From the NCBI RefSeq assembly GCF_947260015.1, contig NZ_CAMYOM010000034.1:1-64000 (forward strand): DNA of 64,000 nt, written 5' to 3'. Both the position numbers and the translations under genes were made by a program. Source of the stretch: an uncultured Eudoraea sp. Its GTDB lineage: Bacteria > Bacteroidota > Bacteroidia > Flavobacteriales > Flavobacteriaceae. The notes under the pieces were generated by a model. It saw only the letters and a list, made by a program, of their open reading frames with translations, was not told the origin of the DNA and did no database searches. Shown piece by piece: positions 1 to 8,222 of this stretch (position 1 is its first letter; every line of letters begins with the position of its first letter).

Positions 1-281
1 TTATTAATGTAATAAGCGATTACAAGCTTACTCAGCAAATCCATTATCTCATTAATCGAAATAAGAGCGGAATTTTTCATTTGGGCAGTCATGATCTTGT
101 TCATCATGAAGACTTTATTAAGGATATTCTTGAAAGGATTGGGAGCTTTAATCCCATTTTTAAAAGGGTATTCACTACAAATGAAGAGCGTTATCTGGCA
201 GTCTTACCCAAAGACAATATACTTCCAAAAAACCTGCGAATTAGTTGCCAGGAGATAATTGATCACCATGTTATTGGTTAA
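1..281 (+). CDS. RmlD-like NAD(P)-dependent sugar reductase, C-terminal fragment
   Basis: The reading frame is open from base 3 to the stop at 279-281 and continues past the left edge, so only about 92 C-terminal residues are visible. The pattern (a short helix, 'GIFHLGS', then 'LVHHEDF' and a helix) resembles the C-terminal substrate-binding part of extended short-chain dehydrogenases of the dTDP-4-dehydrorhamnose reductase type. The nucleotide-binding N-terminus is outside the window, so the exact substrate cannot be told. An internal TTG at 81 is not a plausible start, because coding sequence of the same character extends upstream of it. Confidence 0.6.
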   Translation, partial: INVISDYKLTQQIHYLINRNKSGIFHLGSHDLVHHEDFIKDILERIGSFNPIFKRVFTTNEERYLAVLPKDNILPKNLRISCQEIIDHHVIG

Positions 282-351
282 TTAGCAAGAAATCTGCCTA
301 TTTTTAAATACCTAGATCATATTTTTCTAACTTTAAGAAAAATAGAATCTT

Positions 352-639
352 ATGGAAAAATTAAGCGAAGAAGAAATAAAAAACAGCTTAAAAGAATTGC
401 CAGGGTGGGAATATAAAGATGCCGCTATTGAACGTTCTTATAAGTTTAAAAATTTTAAAGACGCTTTTTCAATAATGACACGAATTGCCTTTGAATGCGA
501 GGCACAAAATCACCATCCGGATTGGTCAAATGTCTATAGCTCTCTTAATATAAGATTGAATACGCATGACGTTGGTGGTATAACCAACAATGATTTTGAA
601 CTTGCAAAAAGCATTGAAAATATAGTAAATAATAAATAA
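352..639 (+). CDS. phhB: 4a-hydroxytetrahydrobiopterin dehydratase (pterin-4a-carbinolamine dehydratase)
   Basis: The 95-residue product has the usual length of the pterin-4a-carbinolamine dehydratase family. It shows the family signature: 'NHHPDW' near residue 55, an aromatic residue and 'THDVGGIT' about 20 residues later, with a conserved Asp following. The enzyme dehydrates 4a-hydroxytetrahydropterin so that it can be recycled after aromatic amino-acid hydroxylation; in bacteria it usually supports phenylalanine hydroxylase. No hydroxylase gene is in the window. The gene stands alone, with about 70 bp on either side, between the sugar reductase fragment and yebC. Confidence 0.9.
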   Translation: MEKLSEEEIKNSLKELPGWEYKDAAIERSYKFKNFKDAFSIMTRIAFECEAQNHHPDWSNVYSSLNIRLNTHDVGGITNNDFELAKSIENIVNNK

Positions 640-661
640 TTTTCAGCAGTTATATCATCTC

Positions 662-691
662 TTGTCTCAACATTTAAATTTGTTAAATTTG
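662..691 (+). promoter_or_regulatory. Bacteroidota-type promoter of yebC
   Basis: A TTG at 662-664 is followed after 19 bp by TAAATTTG at 684-691, matching the TTG / TAnnTTTG consensus. A second TAAATTTG at 675-682 forms a tandem copy but has no TTG at a fitting distance. The start codon of yebC lies 25 bp downstream. No experimental start site is known. Confidence 0.55.
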
Positions 692-716
692 CTTTCAGTA
701 AATAGTACATTAATTT

Positions 717-1427
717 ATGGGAAGAGCATTTGAATTTAGGAAAGCGCGTAAAATGAAGCGATGGTCAGCTATGTCCAAGGCTTTTACACGCATTGGGAAG
801 GATATAGTTATGGCCGTAAAGGAAGGTGGCCCTGATCCGGATTCCAATTCACGGTTAAGAGCGGTAATTCAGAATGCCAAGGCGGTAAACATGCCTAAGG
901 ACAATGTTGAGAGAGCCATTAAAAGAGCGAGTGATAAAAGTCTTGGTGATTACAAAGAAGTATTGTTTGAAGGATATGCACCCCATGGCATTGCTATACT
1001 GGTTGAAACAGCCACGGATAATAATACCAGGACTGTTGCCAATGTTCGCAGTTATTTCAATAAATGTAACGGCAGCTTAGGTACTTCGGGATCTGTAGAA
1101 TTTATGTTTGACCATACTTGTAATTTCCGTATTTCCGGAGAAGGAATAGACCCCGAAGAACTGGAATTAGAGATGATAGACTTTGGTGCCGAGGAAGTCT
1201 TTGTCGATGACGATGGCATTCTAATCTATGCCCCTTTTGAAAGTTTTGGTTCCATTCAAAAAGAATTGGAAAACAGGGGAATTGAAATCCTATCATCAGG
1301 ATTTGAGAGAATCCCACAGATTACCAAAGAACTTTCCCAAGAAGAAGTGGAAGATGTTGAAAAACTATTGGAGAAAATTGAGGAAGATGATGATGTTCAA
1401 AATGTATATCATACTATGCAGGAGTAA
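717..1427 (+). CDS. yebC: YebC/PmpR-family DNA-binding regulator or translation factor
   Basis: The 236-residue protein matches the YebC/TACO1 family in length and in its start, 'MGRAFEFRKARKMKRWSAMS', followed by the 'GGPDPDSNSRLRA' segment and 'NMPKDNVERAIKRA'. Domains 2 and 3 are acidic alpha/beta modules ending in a poly-acidic C-terminus. Members are described either as transcriptional regulators (PmpR) or as factors that relieve ribosome stalling at proline stretches; the sequence does not decide between these. The ATG at 717 is chosen because it gives the family N-terminus. The gene appears monocistronic, with its own promoter. Confidence 0.93.
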   Translation: MGRAFEFRKARKMKRWSAMSKAFTRIGKDIVMAVKEGGPDPDSNSRLRAVIQNAKAVNMPKDNVERAIKRASDKSLGDYKEVLFEGYAPHGIAILVETATDNNTRTVANVRSYFNKCNGSLGTSGSVEFMFDHTCNFRISGEGIDPEELELEMIDFGAEEVFVDDDGILIYAPFESFGSIQKELENRGIEILSSGFERIPQITKELSQEEVEDVEKLLEKIEEDDDVQNVYHTMQE

Positions 1428-1466
1428 ATTTCCAAATACTTATGTAAGTATATTATTCCAGATATA

Positions 1467-1528
1467 GCTCTTAAGAGCTTCTTACACTTACCCAACTTAT
1501 ATTTTTATGCTTTTAAGAGCAAGTGTAA
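1467..1528 (+). repeat. Interleaved complementary elements downstream of yebC
   Basis: The 299 bp between yebC and the next gene hold no ORF of note. They do contain a perfect 14-bp palindrome (AGCTCTTAAGAGCT, 1466-1479) and two interleaved 8-bp complementary pairs: GCTCTTAA (1467-1474) with TTAAGAGC (1513-1520), and TTACACTT (1482-1489) with AAGTGTAA (1521-1528). The right-hand arms are contiguous. As RNA the two pairings would compete. There is no T-run typical of a terminator. The function is unknown. Confidence 0.4.
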
Positions 1529-1726
1529 AATGCTTATAAAAACTGCATTGGATTAATTGCTTGTCAAATAATTTTGAAGAGATGATGCATATCATTTCAA
1601 TTCATTAGTCCTCTTAATAATTTTACAATCGGTTGAGGTTAAAATTGAAATTGAACCTATGATTCTTTGACCTCATTTTACCTTAAGTGGAATTTAATTT
1701 ATTGATAACCCTTTAAATCTAATATT

Positions 1727-2215
1727 ATGAAAAAACTAAGCAAGATATTTTTATGCGTACCATTATTCATCTTTTTACTGCTTTCCTGTTCATCAGACGA
1801 TACAGACGAATTGGTCAAAGTGGGAGGCCCTTTTGAAATTAGCGAATTAGCAGGCAGTTGGGATGCTACATCGGCCAGTTTTAGTGATGGCAATACACAG
1901 AGTATTGAGCTCATTAACGAAGGAGGAACTGTATCCCTGACTGTCCAGAGCAGTGGCAGGTTTACCTTAACTATTGATCCGGCAGACAGGCCTGCGTATA
2001 CAACAAGTGGAGAAATGTTCTGGGAAGAATTCGAAGGACAATATTATTTCGCTATCGAATGGGCCGATTATCCGGGTGACTGGGATACCTATGGGGCAAC
2101 ACTTAATGCAACCACATTTACTATAAATGGAGGTTTTGATTCAGGAGAATATGATTTTGACAACGACGGTACTTTTGAAACCGCAAGTATAGGGTTTACG
2201 TTCGTAAGAGTTTAA
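1727..2215 (+). CDS. Lipocalin-like lipoprotein of unknown function
   Basis: The 162-residue protein begins with a short lipoprotein signal: a hydrophobic stretch, then 'LLSC' with the lipidated Cys near residue 21, followed by Ser and Asp residues as in surface-exposed Bacteroidota lipoproteins. The mature part has the 'ISELAGSWDATSA' opening and alternating strands seen in small lipocalin-like beta-barrel proteins. I see no catalytic motif. The gene ends 4 bp inside the convergent acyltransferase gene, so the two stop codons overlap. A ligand-binding role is only a guess from the fold-like pattern. Confidence 0.7.
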   Translation: MKKLSKIFLCVPLFIFLLLSCSSDDTDELVKVGGPFEISELAGSWDATSASFSDGNTQSIELINEGGTVSLTVQSSGRFTLTIDPADRPAYTTSGEMFWEEFEGQYYFAIEWADYPGDWDTYGATLNATTFTINGGFDSGEYDFDNDGTFETASIGFTFVRV

Positions 2216-2751
2216 AAACTGTATTCAGGAATTTTCCCAACCACGCCCTTATAGAATTCTTTGTATTTTATAAGGTCGGCTTCCATATTATCTGTGGGGT
2301 ATTGAGGTTCTGATACCTTGACTTGTTTTTTGCCAAAATCGAATGCCACCATTACAATGGGAACTTTGGCCGTCTTAGCAATATAATAAAATCCTGTTTT
2401 CCAGTCAGCTACCTTTTTTCGGGTGCCCTCTGGTGCGAGTGCCAACCTAAATTTTTTGCGTTCATCAAATATTTTGGTAATAGCTGCTACTTTATTTTGA
2501 CTTTTACTCCGGTCTATTGGTGCACCTCCCATCCATCTGAAATACCAACCGAACGGAGGCCTGAACAGACTTTCCTTTCCAATAAAATTAACTTCTTCAT
2601 TAAATACCCTTCTGACCAATAAACCCAGAAAAAAATCTACCCAACTGGTATGGGGAACAACAATTACTACACATTTATCCACATCAGGAAAAGAGCCTAC
2701 AAGACTCCATTTTAATATTTTAAAAAAAATAAACTTCGACAGTCTTTGCAT
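2212..2751 (-). CDS. 1-acyl-sn-glycerol-3-phosphate acyltransferase-like protein
   Basis: This 179-residue protein carries the PlsC-type motifs: 'HTSWVD' (HX4D, catalytic His-Asp) near residue 34 and 'APEGTR' (motif III, phosphate binding) near residue 107. These place it among the lysophospholipid or glycerol-phosphate acyltransferases that acylate lipids at the inner membrane. It is short for PlsC and lacks an obvious N-terminal anchor, so the real substrate (lysophosphatidate, an amino-lipid or another) is open. It lies about 110 bp downstream of kdnB on the same strand and could share its transcript, but the gap is long for an operon here. Confidence 0.8.
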   Translation of the reverse strand: MQRLSKFIFFKILKWSLVGSFPDVDKCVVIVVPHTSWVDFFLGLLVRRVFNEEVNFIGKESLFRPPFGWYFRWMGGAPIDRSKSQNKVAAITKIFDERKKFRLALAPEGTRKKVADWKTGFYYIAKTAKVPIVMVAFDFGKKQVKVSEPQYPTDNMEADLIKYKEFYKGVVGKIPEYSF

Positions 2752-2860
2752 TAAAAGTGCGTGGGATTTTTATGGAAGAAAGAGTTCAGTACCTTCTCCA
2801 TTTATTAGTATCAAATAATCATAAAACAACTATAATCTACTAATTAAATGTTTTCTGAGT

Positions 2861-3988
2861 TTATATTTTCTGATAAATAGATCTCAATTTTTCAGGAGTT
2901 ATATATTTAGCCCAGTCTTTACCTAAGGCATTTTCCCACAGTGGCACCATACCCAATGATACTTTTATCATAGTATTGAATTCATCATCAGTTAAATTTG
3001 CACAAATTCCCTTAGGAAGTTGAATATCATGCTTTTCCATCATTTCATTGAATTTAGTTACTCCTTCAGGATAAAATTCTCCTAAATGCTGAAAAACAAG
3101 ACAATTTCCAATGCCATGCCTGGTGCCCAGTAAGTAAGATAGTCCATAACTCATTGCGTGGGCAACACCTACCTGAGAATAGGCAATACTCATACCGCCG
3201 TGCCATGAAGCCATCATTAACTTATCTCTGGAATCTGAATCTGAAATATCACCTAAGAAAACTTCTTCGCACAACTCCAGCGCTTTTTCACCATAACTTT
3301 GACTAAATGCATTTAGGTAGGTCCCGTTAAGAGATTCTACGCAATGAATAAAACAATCCATCCCGGTATAGAACCATTGTTCTTTGGGTACTCCATGAAG
3401 AAGATCAGGGTCCAGAATAACCTGGTCAAAGGGGGTGAAATCCGAATTAATCCCCAGTTTCTTCTCGGGGCCAAGTAAAACTGTTGTTCTGGAAACCTCA
3501 GCCCCTGTGCCGCTTATAGTAGGTATCCCCACATGATAGACCGCAGGATTATGTACCAAATCCCAACCCTGATATTTTGCCGAAGAACCTTCATTATTTA
3601 ACATGATTGCGACAGCTTTTGCTAAGTCCAACAAAGTGCCTCCGCCAATGCCAACTATTCCTGAAGGTAACTCTGTAAAATCTTCTTTTATCTGACTAAC
3701 CAAATCATCTACCTGTCCAGTTTTTGGTTCTTTGTCCGCAGAAATAAGAATAGTCCTGTCATTGAACTGAACAGGAATTCTTTCCATTAAGTCTGAGTTA
3801 GTGAAAACATCATCTACAAGGTAAATTACAGGGGCTTGAGGACCGTTTCTGTGAGGTTCTATTATCTCCCCTAATTGGTCAAAGCAACCGGGCCCGAATA
3901 CAACGCGTGGTACCATTGGAAAATTTCTGTAAGGCCCTTTTGTGATTTTAGTAGTATTCTTTAATGTCATTTCTTTGTCTTGTTTCAT
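2861..3988 (-). CDS. kdnB: Iron-containing alcohol dehydrogenase, KdnB-like 3-deoxy-manno-octulosonate 8-oxidase
   Basis: The 375-residue protein is a group III Fe-dependent alcohol dehydrogenase. It has a GGGT nucleotide-binding segment and all four metal ligands: Asp and His in 'GMDCFIHCVE', His in 'GVAHAMSYG' and His in 'TRHGIGN'. A close functional relative known from Shewanella, KdnB, oxidises C8 of Kdo, after which an aminotransferase (KdnA) makes 8-amino-Kdo. I assign KdnB because the gene lies 4 bp after a HAD phosphatase gene that itself overlaps kdsB, the CMP-Kdo synthetase gene. No kdnA is in the window. A different alcohol substrate remains possible. An ATG six codons later is an alternative start. 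Confidence 0.7.
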   Translation of the reverse strand: MKQDKEMTLKNTTKITKGPYRNFPMVPRVVFGPGCFDQLGEIIEPHRNGPQAPVIYLVDDVFTNSDLMERIPVQFNDRTILISADKEPKTGQVDDLVSQIKEDFTELPSGIVGIGGGTLLDLAKAVAIMLNNEGSSAKYQGWDLVHNPAVYHVGIPTISGTGAEVSRTTVLLGPEKKLGINSDFTPFDQVILDPDLLHGVPKEQWFYTGMDCFIHCVESLNGTYLNAFSQSYGEKALELCEEVFLGDISDSDSRDKLMMASWHGGMSIAYSQVGVAHAMSYGLSYLLGTRHGIGNCLVFQHLGEFYPEGVTKFNEMMEKHDIQLPKGICANLTDDEFNTMIKVSLGMVPLWENALGKDWAKYITPEKLRSIYQKI

Positions 3989-3992
3989 AATT

Positions 3993-4694
3993 TTAACTAA
4001 TGTATTTAAGAATATCGGATATCGTATTTAATGTGAGGTGATTATTCGTCATTTCCTCCGGATTAACCTGTTCATGAACCCAGGTTGTATGAAATGGTAC
4101 ATGCACTGCCCTGGCACCTATATTCAAAATAGGTATTACGTCTGATTTCAGCGAATTTCCTATCATTAAAAATTCATTAACATTAATCTCCAGATGGTCC
4201 AGTAAATTTTTATAATTCTCCTCTTTCTTGTCACTTAATACCTCAACATGATGAAAATATTTTGTAAGTCCGGATCTTTCTAATTTTCTCTCCTGATCTA
4301 ATAGATCACCCTTTGTAAGAACAATCAACCGATATTTATTGGCCAGTTTTTGCAATACTTCCTCAACACCCTGTAAAAGTTCTACAGGCTTGGCTATCAT
4401 TGACTTTCCAAGATTCAATATTTCAGTTATTGTCTGTGGAGGAATATGATTATTCGATAATTCCATTGCAGATTCTATCATGGAAAGCATAAACCCTTTT
4501 ATCCCATAACCATACAACTCAAGGTTGTTCATTTCCATTTTAAAAAGCTCCTGGTCTACCTTATTCTTAGTTTCATAATTTTCAAGAAGGTCGGCAAACT
4601 TTTCTTCTGCTTCCCTGAAATAGGTTTCATTTACCCAGAGTGTGTCATCGGCATCGAAGCCAACCACTTTTATGTTACCAAAATCTAATTCCAT
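3993..4694 (-). CDS. HAD-superfamily hydrolase in the Kdo gene set
   Basis: The 233-residue protein shows the HAD motifs in order: the nucleophile motif 'DADDTLW' near residue 15, motif II 'LTKGD', a Lys in 'DKKEENY', and the acidic motif IV 'GNSLKSD'. The insert after motif I is helical, as in C1-cap phosphatases, so this is not the compact tetrameric KdsC (Kdo-8-phosphate phosphatase) type. It starts 10 bp inside the end of kdsB and stops 4 bp before kdnB, which suggests a linked role. It might dephosphorylate a Kdo-pathway intermediate, but the substrate is inferred from context only. Confidence 0.75.
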   Translation of the reverse strand: MELDFGNIKVVGFDADDTLWVNETYFREAEEKFADLLENYETKNKVDQELFKMEMNNLELYGYGIKGFMLSMIESAMELSNNHIPPQTITEILNLGKSMIAKPVELLQGVEEVLQKLANKYRLIVLTKGDLLDQERKLERSGLTKYFHHVEVLSDKKEENYKNLLDHLEINVNEFLMIGNSLKSDVIPILNIGARAVHVPFHTTWVHEQVNPEEMTNNHLTLNTISDILKYIS

Positions 4695-5416
4695 ACCTCT
4701 TTAGCTTTCTCTAAATCTTCAGGAGTGTCAATTTCTATTCCATTTACTTCGGTTTCCACCATCTTAATTTTCTTTCCATACTCTAAATATCGTATGGCCT
4801 CAATTTTCTCTGCAGCTTCAAGAGTTAACATAGGCAAACTTCTAAAATCCATAAGTGCCCTTTTTCTGAAAGCATAAACACCTTTATGTTTAAAATAATC
4901 AATTTCCATATCTGTCGTCCTCAGATAAGGGATGGTCGATCTCGAAAAATAAAGTGCGAAATTCCTGTTATCAACAATTACCTTAACAATATTTGGATTA
5001 CTAATTTCATCCGAATCGGTAATTTTTGTCATTAGGGATGTTAAATCAATTTCTTCGTTCAGATCATTTTTAAATACTTCTAACATACTATCCAAACTCT
5101 CCTTGTCTGTAAAAGGTTCATCGCCTTGTATATTAACAATAATATCTACATCCATGCCGATCACGGCTTCCGCTATTCTATCGCTGCCACATTCATGCTC
5201 TTCATTACTCATAATAGCATTACCGCCTTCTCTTACGATAGCATCAAAAATGATTGGGCTGTCTGTTACTACATAAACTTCATCAAATAATTTTGTCTTT
5301 AAGGCAGCCTCATTGGTTCTGACTATGACAGGTTTACCCGCCAGATCCTGCATCAATTTTCCGGGGAATCTGGTAGCTGCGTAACGGGCAGGTATCATGG
5401 CAATTATTTTAGTCAT
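4685..5416 (-). CDS. kdsB: 3-deoxy-manno-octulosonate cytidylyltransferase (CMP-Kdo synthetase)
   Basis: KdsB activates Kdo (or 8-amino-Kdo) with CTP to CMP-Kdo for the inner core of lipopolysaccharide, in the cytoplasm. The 243-residue length is standard. The N-terminus '[13 protein letters not shown]' is the nucleotide-binding signature; 'NIQGDEP' and 'GVYAFRK' are further family motifs, and '[14 protein letters not shown]' is the usual ending. It lies 11 bp after DUF4126 and overlaps the HAD gene by 10 bp, so it is most likely co-transcribed with kdnB. In Shewanella the KdsB partnered with KdnAB prefers the 8-amino sugar. Confidence 0.95.
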   Translation of the reverse strand: MTKIIAMIPARYAATRFPGKLMQDLAGKPVIVRTNEAALKTKLFDEVYVVTDSPIIFDAIVREGGNAIMSNEEHECGSDRIAEAVIGMDVDIIVNIQGDEPFTDKESLDSMLEVFKNDLNEEIDLTSLMTKITDSDEISNPNIVKVIVDNRNFALYFSRSTIPYLRTTDMEIDYFKHKGVYAFRKRALMDFRSLPMLTLEAAEKIEAIRYLEYGKKIKMVETEVNGIEIDTPEDLEKAKEVWN

Positions 5417-5427
5417 TGAAATAGTTT

Positions 5428-6000
5428 TTAATCATTTTTAATTCTTGGCCTTAGTTTTCGATATATGTAAAAAATAAAAATTAATATAATTATAACCAGA
5501 ACCATCGCAAGTATTGGAGCAAATATCGATGCTGTTGAAACCACTATAGCTGTTCCGGATTCCACAGCAGCTACCAATGGATTCGCCAAACCGCCTGTAG
5601 TTGTTGTAGAAACAACCCTTCCAGCCGCAGAAGCACCTTTGATGGCCGTTGCAGTTCCTCCCCCGGCTATAATGGCAAGGGACCAGGTAACAACCGGGTC
5701 CAAATTGGCCACTGTAGAAACCATTACAGCAGTGCCTGCAATTGCCGCAAGGGGAATTGCTAAACTATCAAGTAAATTATCTACCCAGGGAATAAAATAG
5801 GCCATTAATTCTACTATTGTAGCAACCCCGAGCACAATTAATGCCGCAAGACTGCCAATCCATACCCAGTGCTGGTTTAATTCCCAAACGCCAAAATAAG
5901 CTGCAAGGCTCAGCGCAAACAAAGGTAAAAACACCCTAAACCCAACTGATGCGGCAAGTCCAATTCCAAGAAATATGCTAATAATTGTTTCAGATGTCAT
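5428..6000 (-). CDS. DUF4126 integral membrane protein
   Basis: The 190-residue hydrophobic protein has about five membrane segments. Gly- and Ala-rich stretches include '[16 protein letters not shown]' near residue 115, a conserved feature of the DUF4126 family, and the protein ends in a short basic tail. The molecular function is not known; the internal glycine-rich loop between helices is compatible with a channel or small transporter, but nothing proves it. It lies 27 bp downstream of the helicase gene and 11 bp upstream of kdsB on the same strand, so it is probably part of the same transcript. Confidence 0.8.
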   Translation of the reverse strand: MTSETIISIFLGIGLAASVGFRVFLPLFALSLAAYFGVWELNQHWVWIGSLAALIVLGVATIVELMAYFIPWVDNLLDSLAIPLAAIAGTAVMVSTVANLDPVVTWSLAIIAGGGTATAIKGASAAGRVVSTTTTGGLANPLVAAVESGTAIVVSTASIFAPILAMVLVIIILIFIFYIYRKLRPRIKND

Positions 6001-6027
6001 TATAAAAATCCGTTGTACTAATTTAAG

Positions 6028-7467
6028 TCATTCCTGACCAACAAAAAAATCACTCTTGAACCCTATCAGGTATAATTTATCTTTAGCTCTGGTAACCGCA
6101 GTATAGAGCCATCGCAAATATTCACGATCTATTCCATTCGGAAGATAAGGTTGTTCTACAAATACCGTATTCCATTGTCCTCCTTGCGATTTATGGCACG
6201 TAATGGCATATGAAAACTTCACCTGCAAGGCATTAAAGTATTTGTTATTCTTCACTCCCAAAAACCGTTTGTATTTCGATTTTTCATGAGCATAGTCGTT
6301 TTGTACTTCCTGATATAACCTATTTCCTTCTTCATAAGACAAGGAAGGTGTATCAGCTCTTATTGTATCTAATAATAATACAGTCTCAAATGGTCTTTGG
6401 TTGGGATAATCCACCATTTTCACCTTTACCTCGGCAAATTTGAACCCATATAGCTCCTTAATTGAAAAAATCTCGAGTATTTCAATAATATCCCCATTTG
6501 CAATAAAACCGGCCTCAGAATTGGGCTTTAACCAAAAATAATTGTTCTTGACAACCATCATATAATCTCCGGGGGCCAGCTCATTTTCCAGATATAATAT
6601 CCTGTTTCTTATATTTTCGTTATACAAATTTGCTCTTTTATTCGAGCGAACAATCAGCACTGTTTCTTCCTTGCCATTTTCCCTGTATGAATTATCAATA
6701 GCTTCCTGAATGTCATGGCCATCAATTAGTCTTATTATGTCTTTATAGGGGTTAACATCAAATTTAAAATCATCTAAGTAGCCAGATTGTAGTTGCTCGC
6801 GCAAATTGGTGGCATTCAGTAATATCCCTGAGTCCTCTGCCTGTCTTACTACTTCATCTAACTCTAAGGTTGTAACTTCTTTATTATAATTATAAGCCAG
6901 TTTTTCGCTGTCCAAAGCAGGACTGATTTGTAAATGAACCGGCGGTAACTGAGCGGTATCACCAATTAAAATCAATTTACAGTTATGGCCGGAGTATACA
7001 AACATCAACAAGTCGTCTAATAGTGAGCCATTCCCAAATAACTTAGAATCTGATGGTTTGTCCGGGATCATAGAAGCTTCATCCACAATAAAAATTGTAT
7101 CCCTGTGCTTGTTAGGTGCAAGTATAAACTTTATGCCTCCCCCACTTTCTTTTTTTGGAAAGTAGATTTTCCGGTGAATTGTGAAGGCCTGACTTTTTGA
7201 ATAATTACTCATCACCTTGGCAGCCCTTCCGGTAGGTGCCAGCAGAACCGCTTTCATAGCTGTCTTCCATAAACTAGATACTATAACCCCTACTATGGTT
7301 GTTTTACCAGTTCCGGCAAAGCCTTTCAACAAATAGACTTCCTCTTTTTTTTGAGATAACACAAAATGTGCAAGCTGTTGCAATGCCACTTCTTGTTTTG
7401 GTGTGGGTACATGAGGAAAGTTATCCTTAAGAAGTTTATAGAAAGAAGTCGCGGTGAGCAATTTCAT
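6028..7467 (-). CDS. RecD-like superfamily 1 DNA helicase
   Basis: This 479-residue AAA-type helicase has Walker A 'GFAGTGKTT' near residue 49, Walker B with 'IFIVDEASM', motif III 'LIGDTAQLPPV', and C-terminal motifs 'ITCHKSQGGQW' (motif V) and 'YTAVTRAKDKLYLIG' (motif VI). This order is that of the RecD/Pif1-type SF1B helicases, which move 5' to 3' and act in replication or repair. It is shorter than RecD2 (about 730 residues) and lacks the N-terminal helix-hairpin-helix region. The gene is divergent from the pseudopilin-like gene and may head the run to kdnB. Confidence 0.88.
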   Translation of the reverse strand: MKLLTATSFYKLLKDNFPHVPTPKQEVALQQLAHFVLSQKKEEVYLLKGFAGTGKTTIVGVIVSSLWKTAMKAVLLAPTGRAAKVMSNYSKSQAFTIHRKIYFPKKESGGGIKFILAPNKHRDTIFIVDEASMIPDKPSDSKLFGNGSLLDDLLMFVYSGHNCKLILIGDTAQLPPVHLQISPALDSEKLAYNYNKEVTTLELDEVVRQAEDSGILLNATNLREQLQSGYLDDFKFDVNPYKDIIRLIDGHDIQEAIDNSYRENGKEETVLIVRSNKRANLYNENIRNRILYLENELAPGDYMMVVKNNYFWLKPNSEAGFIANGDIIEILEIFSIKELYGFKFAEVKVKMVDYPNQRPFETVLLLDTIRADTPSLSYEEGNRLYQEVQNDYAHEKSKYKRFLGVKNNKYFNALQVKFSYAITCHKSQGGQWNTVFVEQPYLPNGIDREYLRWLYTAVTRAKDKLYLIGFKSDFFVGQE

Positions 7468-7527
7468 AAGCCTTCAAATATAAAGAGGATTTTTGCGACA
7501 AAACCTTTTACGATTAAAAAAAAATTG

Positions 7528-7535
7528 TAGATTTG
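7528..7535 (+). promoter_or_regulatory. TAnnTTTG -7 box upstream of the pseudopilin-like gene
   Basis: TAGATTTG fits the -7 consensus exactly and lies 36 bp before the ATG at 7572. No TTG at 17-23 bp upstream was found, so only half of the promoter is supported. Confidence 0.35.
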
Positions 7536-7571
7536 TGAAGACCACTAAAAGATAATTAATACCAGTTAAAA

Positions 7572-8222
7572 ATGAAAACCATACTTCAGATAGTACTTTG
7601 GATAATTTGCGTAGGCCTTGGATACCTAATTTATAGATCTGTTACAGGACCTATTGAGTTCCAAAAGGTAAAGGAAGAACGTTATTCTAAAGTAATTTCC
7701 AATTTAAAGGATATTAGAAATTCTCAGGAAGCCTACAGGGCGGTTAATGGAAAATTTGCCAACGACTTTAATAGTCTTATCGCATTTGTAGACGGGGGTC
7801 AATATACCATTACTCAGCAAAGAGACTCTTCATATATGGAGTTCGACAAAACATATGGCATCGATCTATTAAGAGAGGTTACCATTATTGACACCCTGGG
7901 GTTTGTTTCCGTAAAGGATTCTTTGTTTAAAGCAGATGATCGCTATAAAAGCATGATGAATGTTCCTTACGCACAAGGAGGCGAAAAATTTGAAATGAAA
8001 GCTGATATTGTTGATAAGGGAGGTTATAAAGCACCGGTTTTTGAAGCCAAAGTTAAAAAAGATGTTATTTTATACGACCAACCTAAAGATCTTATGTCTA
8101 AGGAAAACGCTCAAATAAGTGTTGAAGAAGTAAACGGATCGGAAATTAGAGTAGGTTCGCTTACTGATGTAAGTACCAATGGTAACTGGCCACCTATATA
8201 TGACAAAAAAGGAGATCAATAA
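7572..8222 (+). CDS. Pseudopilin-like single-pass membrane protein of unknown function
   Basis: The 216-residue protein starts with one hydrophobic helix (about residues 4-23) and continues directly into an amphipathic helix ending 'IRNSQEAYRAVNGKFAN'. This layout resembles type IV pilins and GspG-like pseudopilins, in which an N-terminal helix is followed by the motif 'nGkya'. The rest is a beta-rich domain with no catalytic motif. There is no classical prepilin peptidase site (G-F/M-x3-E), so true pilin processing is doubtful. Its end overlaps the start of the DUF3822 gene by 23 bp, which suggests translational coupling. Call by resemblance only. Confidence 0.6.
   Translation: MKTILQIVLWIICVGLGYLIYRSVTGPIEFQKVKEERYSKVISNLKDIRNSQEAYRAVNGKFANDFNSLIAFVDGGQYTITQQRDSSYMEFDKTYGIDLLREVTIIDTLGFVSVKDSLFKADDRYKSMMNVPYAQGGEKFEMKADIVDKGGYKAPVFEAKVKKDVILYDQPKDLMSKENAQISVEEVNGSEIRVGSLTDVSTNGNWPPIYDKKGDQ

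Noticed and set aside
1467-1528. Classical H-type pseudoknot
   Set aside because: The right arms are contiguous and the 7-nt loop cannot span two 8-bp stems, so only one pairing can form at a time.
2861-3988. Maleylacetate reductase or general alcohol dehydrogenase
   Set aside because: Metal ligands do not exclude it, but the position behind kdsB and the HAD gene fits KdnB better.
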